From Candidatus Heimdallarchaeum endolithica (lineage in GTDB: Archaea > Asgardarchaeota > Heimdallarchaeia > Heimdallarchaeales > Heimdallarchaeaceae): a stretch of 64,000 nt of DNA. Made by a program: the position numbers and the translations under genes. Numbering within the stretch: the first letter of the stretch is position 1; each line of letters begins with the position of its first letter. A model generated the notes under the pieces. The model saw only the letters and a program-made list of their open reading frames with translations, was not told where the DNA came from and made no database searches. This document shows, in pieces, positions 62,840 to 64,000 of this stretch. Location of the stretch: assembly GCA_021513715.1 (NCBI GenBank), contig CP084167.1, forward strand, positions 2,241,555 to 2,305,554, given 5' to 3'.

Positions 62840-64000
62840 TTATTCTTCAATTTCAACTGTTTCAGTTTCAATCTGTTTTAGATCTTTTCCATACACAGCA
62901 AAGAAAACTACTCCAAGTACACCAAAACCAGTTGCTACAAAGAAATTTGTTGCAGGATTGATATTCCAGAAAATTGCTGCACTAAATGCTGCAATGGAAA
63001 CAATAATGTCTCGAATTAGATAATATGTACCAAACGTACTAGCTTTTGCGTCTTCTGGCGCTAAATCCATTATTAGAGCTTTTCTAGTCGGTTCTCCAAA
63101 TTCTTTTAGTCCTCTGACAATAAATGCTATAATAAACATCCAAAAATTATGACTGAAAAATAGTACTGTGGGAAAAATAGTAAAGAAAACAAAAGTTATT
63201 GCAACAAAAGGTTTTTTCCTTTGTGTTTTATCTGCAAAATAGGCTACTGGTATATAGATTAATAATGCTGTTGTCATTTCGATTGCTGTTAAGAATCCAA
63301 ATTGCAAGCTAGTGATTCCATTGTAATTCATTGCCCATATAGCCAGAAAAGCATAAGGTATCTGCTCAGCGAAACGGATGAGAATATCTGATATTAGCAG
63401 TGTTCGAAGTTCTGGTCTAATGTTATGTAGAGTTTCTCGTAAGCGCAAAGGGGCTTTGCTTTTCTTTGGTGGTTCTTTAATAAAATAAATCTCTGCTATT
63501 GTTGCTATAAAAGCCAAAAACAAAGCTATAATAAATGAGATTCGAACACCAATAACAATCCCATAGTAGCCAATAATTGCTCCACCAATGATTGGACCTA
63601 AAGCCATTGGGATTCTGCGAACTAATGAGTGTAAACTGACACCCATTGCTCTTCTGTCTTTTCCTACAACAGTAGAAACTAAATCCATTATTGCTGGTAG
63701 GGAGATGGCTGTCCAAGATAAGAAAAAAACTGCTCCAAGAATTACGGCCCACCAAGTAGAAATAATAATAACAATGCTGAAACCAATCATTGCCATAATG
63801 TTAAACACAACTAAAGCTTTCTTATAACCTATTTTATCACTTAAATATCCACCTGGAAAAGAATAAAGAGCAGAAAGAAAATTGTCTGTTCCATTAAGAG
63901 CACTAACAATAAAATTTGTTCCACCTATAGCTAATAAATAAACAGGTAAAAATCTTTCAGCTAATTTTTCCCCAAGACCAACGAATATGACCATTAACAT
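62840..64000 (-). CDS. MFS transporter, truncated at the window edge
   Basis: The visible 386 residues hold almost all of a 12-helix major facilitator. The conserved loop between helices 2 and 3 is GGYLSDKIGYKKALVVFN (G...D..GRR type), and a repeat in the second half is AYFADKTQRKKPFVAI. The first residues lie beyond the right edge. The carrier probably exports small molecules or moves nucleoside-like solutes; the substrate is unknown. It is next to DeoC on the same strand but separated by ~100 bp. Confidence 0.88.
   Translation of the reverse strand: MLMVIFVGLGEKLAERFLPVYLLAIGGTNFIVSALNGTDNFLSALYSFPGGYLSDKIGYKKALVVFNIMAMIGFSIVIIISTWWAVILGAVFFLSWTAISLPAIMDLVSTVVGKDRRAMGVSLHSLVRRIPMALGPIIGGAIIGYYGIVIGVRISFIIALFLAFIATIAEIYFIKEPPKKSKAPLRLRETLHNIRPELRTLLISDILIRFAEQIPYAFLAIWAMNYNGITSLQFGFLTAIEMTTALLIYIPVAYFADKTQRKKPFVAITFVFFTIFPTVLFFSHNFWMFIIAFIVRGLKEFGEPTRKALIMDLAPEDAKASTFGTYYLIRDIIVSIAAFSAAIFWNINPATNFFVATGFGVLGVVFFAVYGKDLKQIETETVEIEE

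Overview
This AT-rich window (GC well below 40% by eye) is archaeal. It encodes an unsplit RNA polymerase B subunit, TFB, Orc1/Cdc6, RFC small subunit, uS7, L10e, a NusA-like KH protein, Sec61 beta, an archaeal 16S rRNA and intron-bearing tRNA-Met and tRNA-Trp. Several genes have a eukaryotic flavour: a Rab/Ras-type small GTPase (39439-40002), a probable gelsolin-like protein beside an Urm1-type ubiquitin-like protein (6737-8026), a SWS1-like SWIM protein, Trm112, a seven-blade WD40 protein and a broken gene resembling proteasome assembly chaperone 4. Together these point to an Asgard archaeon, perhaps of the Heimdallarchaeia side. That placement is inferred from gene content, not from a tree.

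Layout. 1-3000 is an accessory-looking block: a partial gene, paired dyad repeats, and a ParA-like ATPase in an operon with two unknown proteins. 3861-5623 is a solitary 16S rRNA gene inside a ~37-bp processing stem, followed by an archaeosortase-like gene. 6700-12300 holds the Urm1-like/gelsolin-like pair, a glutaredoxin-like protein, topoisomerase I, tRNA-Ser and a UbiD-family decarboxylase. 12300-15520 is one small gene interrupted twice, by a TnpB element and by a decayed IS5-type element. 15600-27400 is mostly housekeeping: L10e, uS7, RNA methyltransferase, phosphodiesterase, RpoB, NusA-like, SWIM protein, Sec61 beta and cyclophilin, with transposon debris. 27600-34100 holds a YwgA-like protein, a type IV pilus-like cluster, two tRNAs, TFB and a DtxR-type regulator.

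34100-45900 carries a large surface protein, a HIT protein, Orc1/Cdc6 with an overlapping winged-helix gene, the Rab-like GTPase, a MazG-like protein, an aminotransferase, a DNA-binding-domain/nucleotidyltransferase fusion, RFC, an amidohydrolase and a family 4 uracil-DNA glycosylase. An intact copy of the IS5-type element follows (45865-46868), then the WD40/coiled-coil protein, the HyuB/HyuA pair and tRNA-Trp. 52400-54600 contains an unknown protein and a class II glutamine amidotransferase gene broken into two divergent halves around a structured sequence. The end holds an acetyltransferase, a nucleotidyltransferase/Trm112/membrane operon, bacterial-type MutL and MutS, DeoC and a truncated MFS transporter.

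The most interesting observation is the double disruption at 12339-15512. Removing the IS5-type element with one CTAG duplication rejoins one reading frame exactly, and the other side of the TnpB element carries the matching C-terminus. The rebuilt protein has the STSLL and VxVSxN segments I associate with eukaryotic PSMG4.
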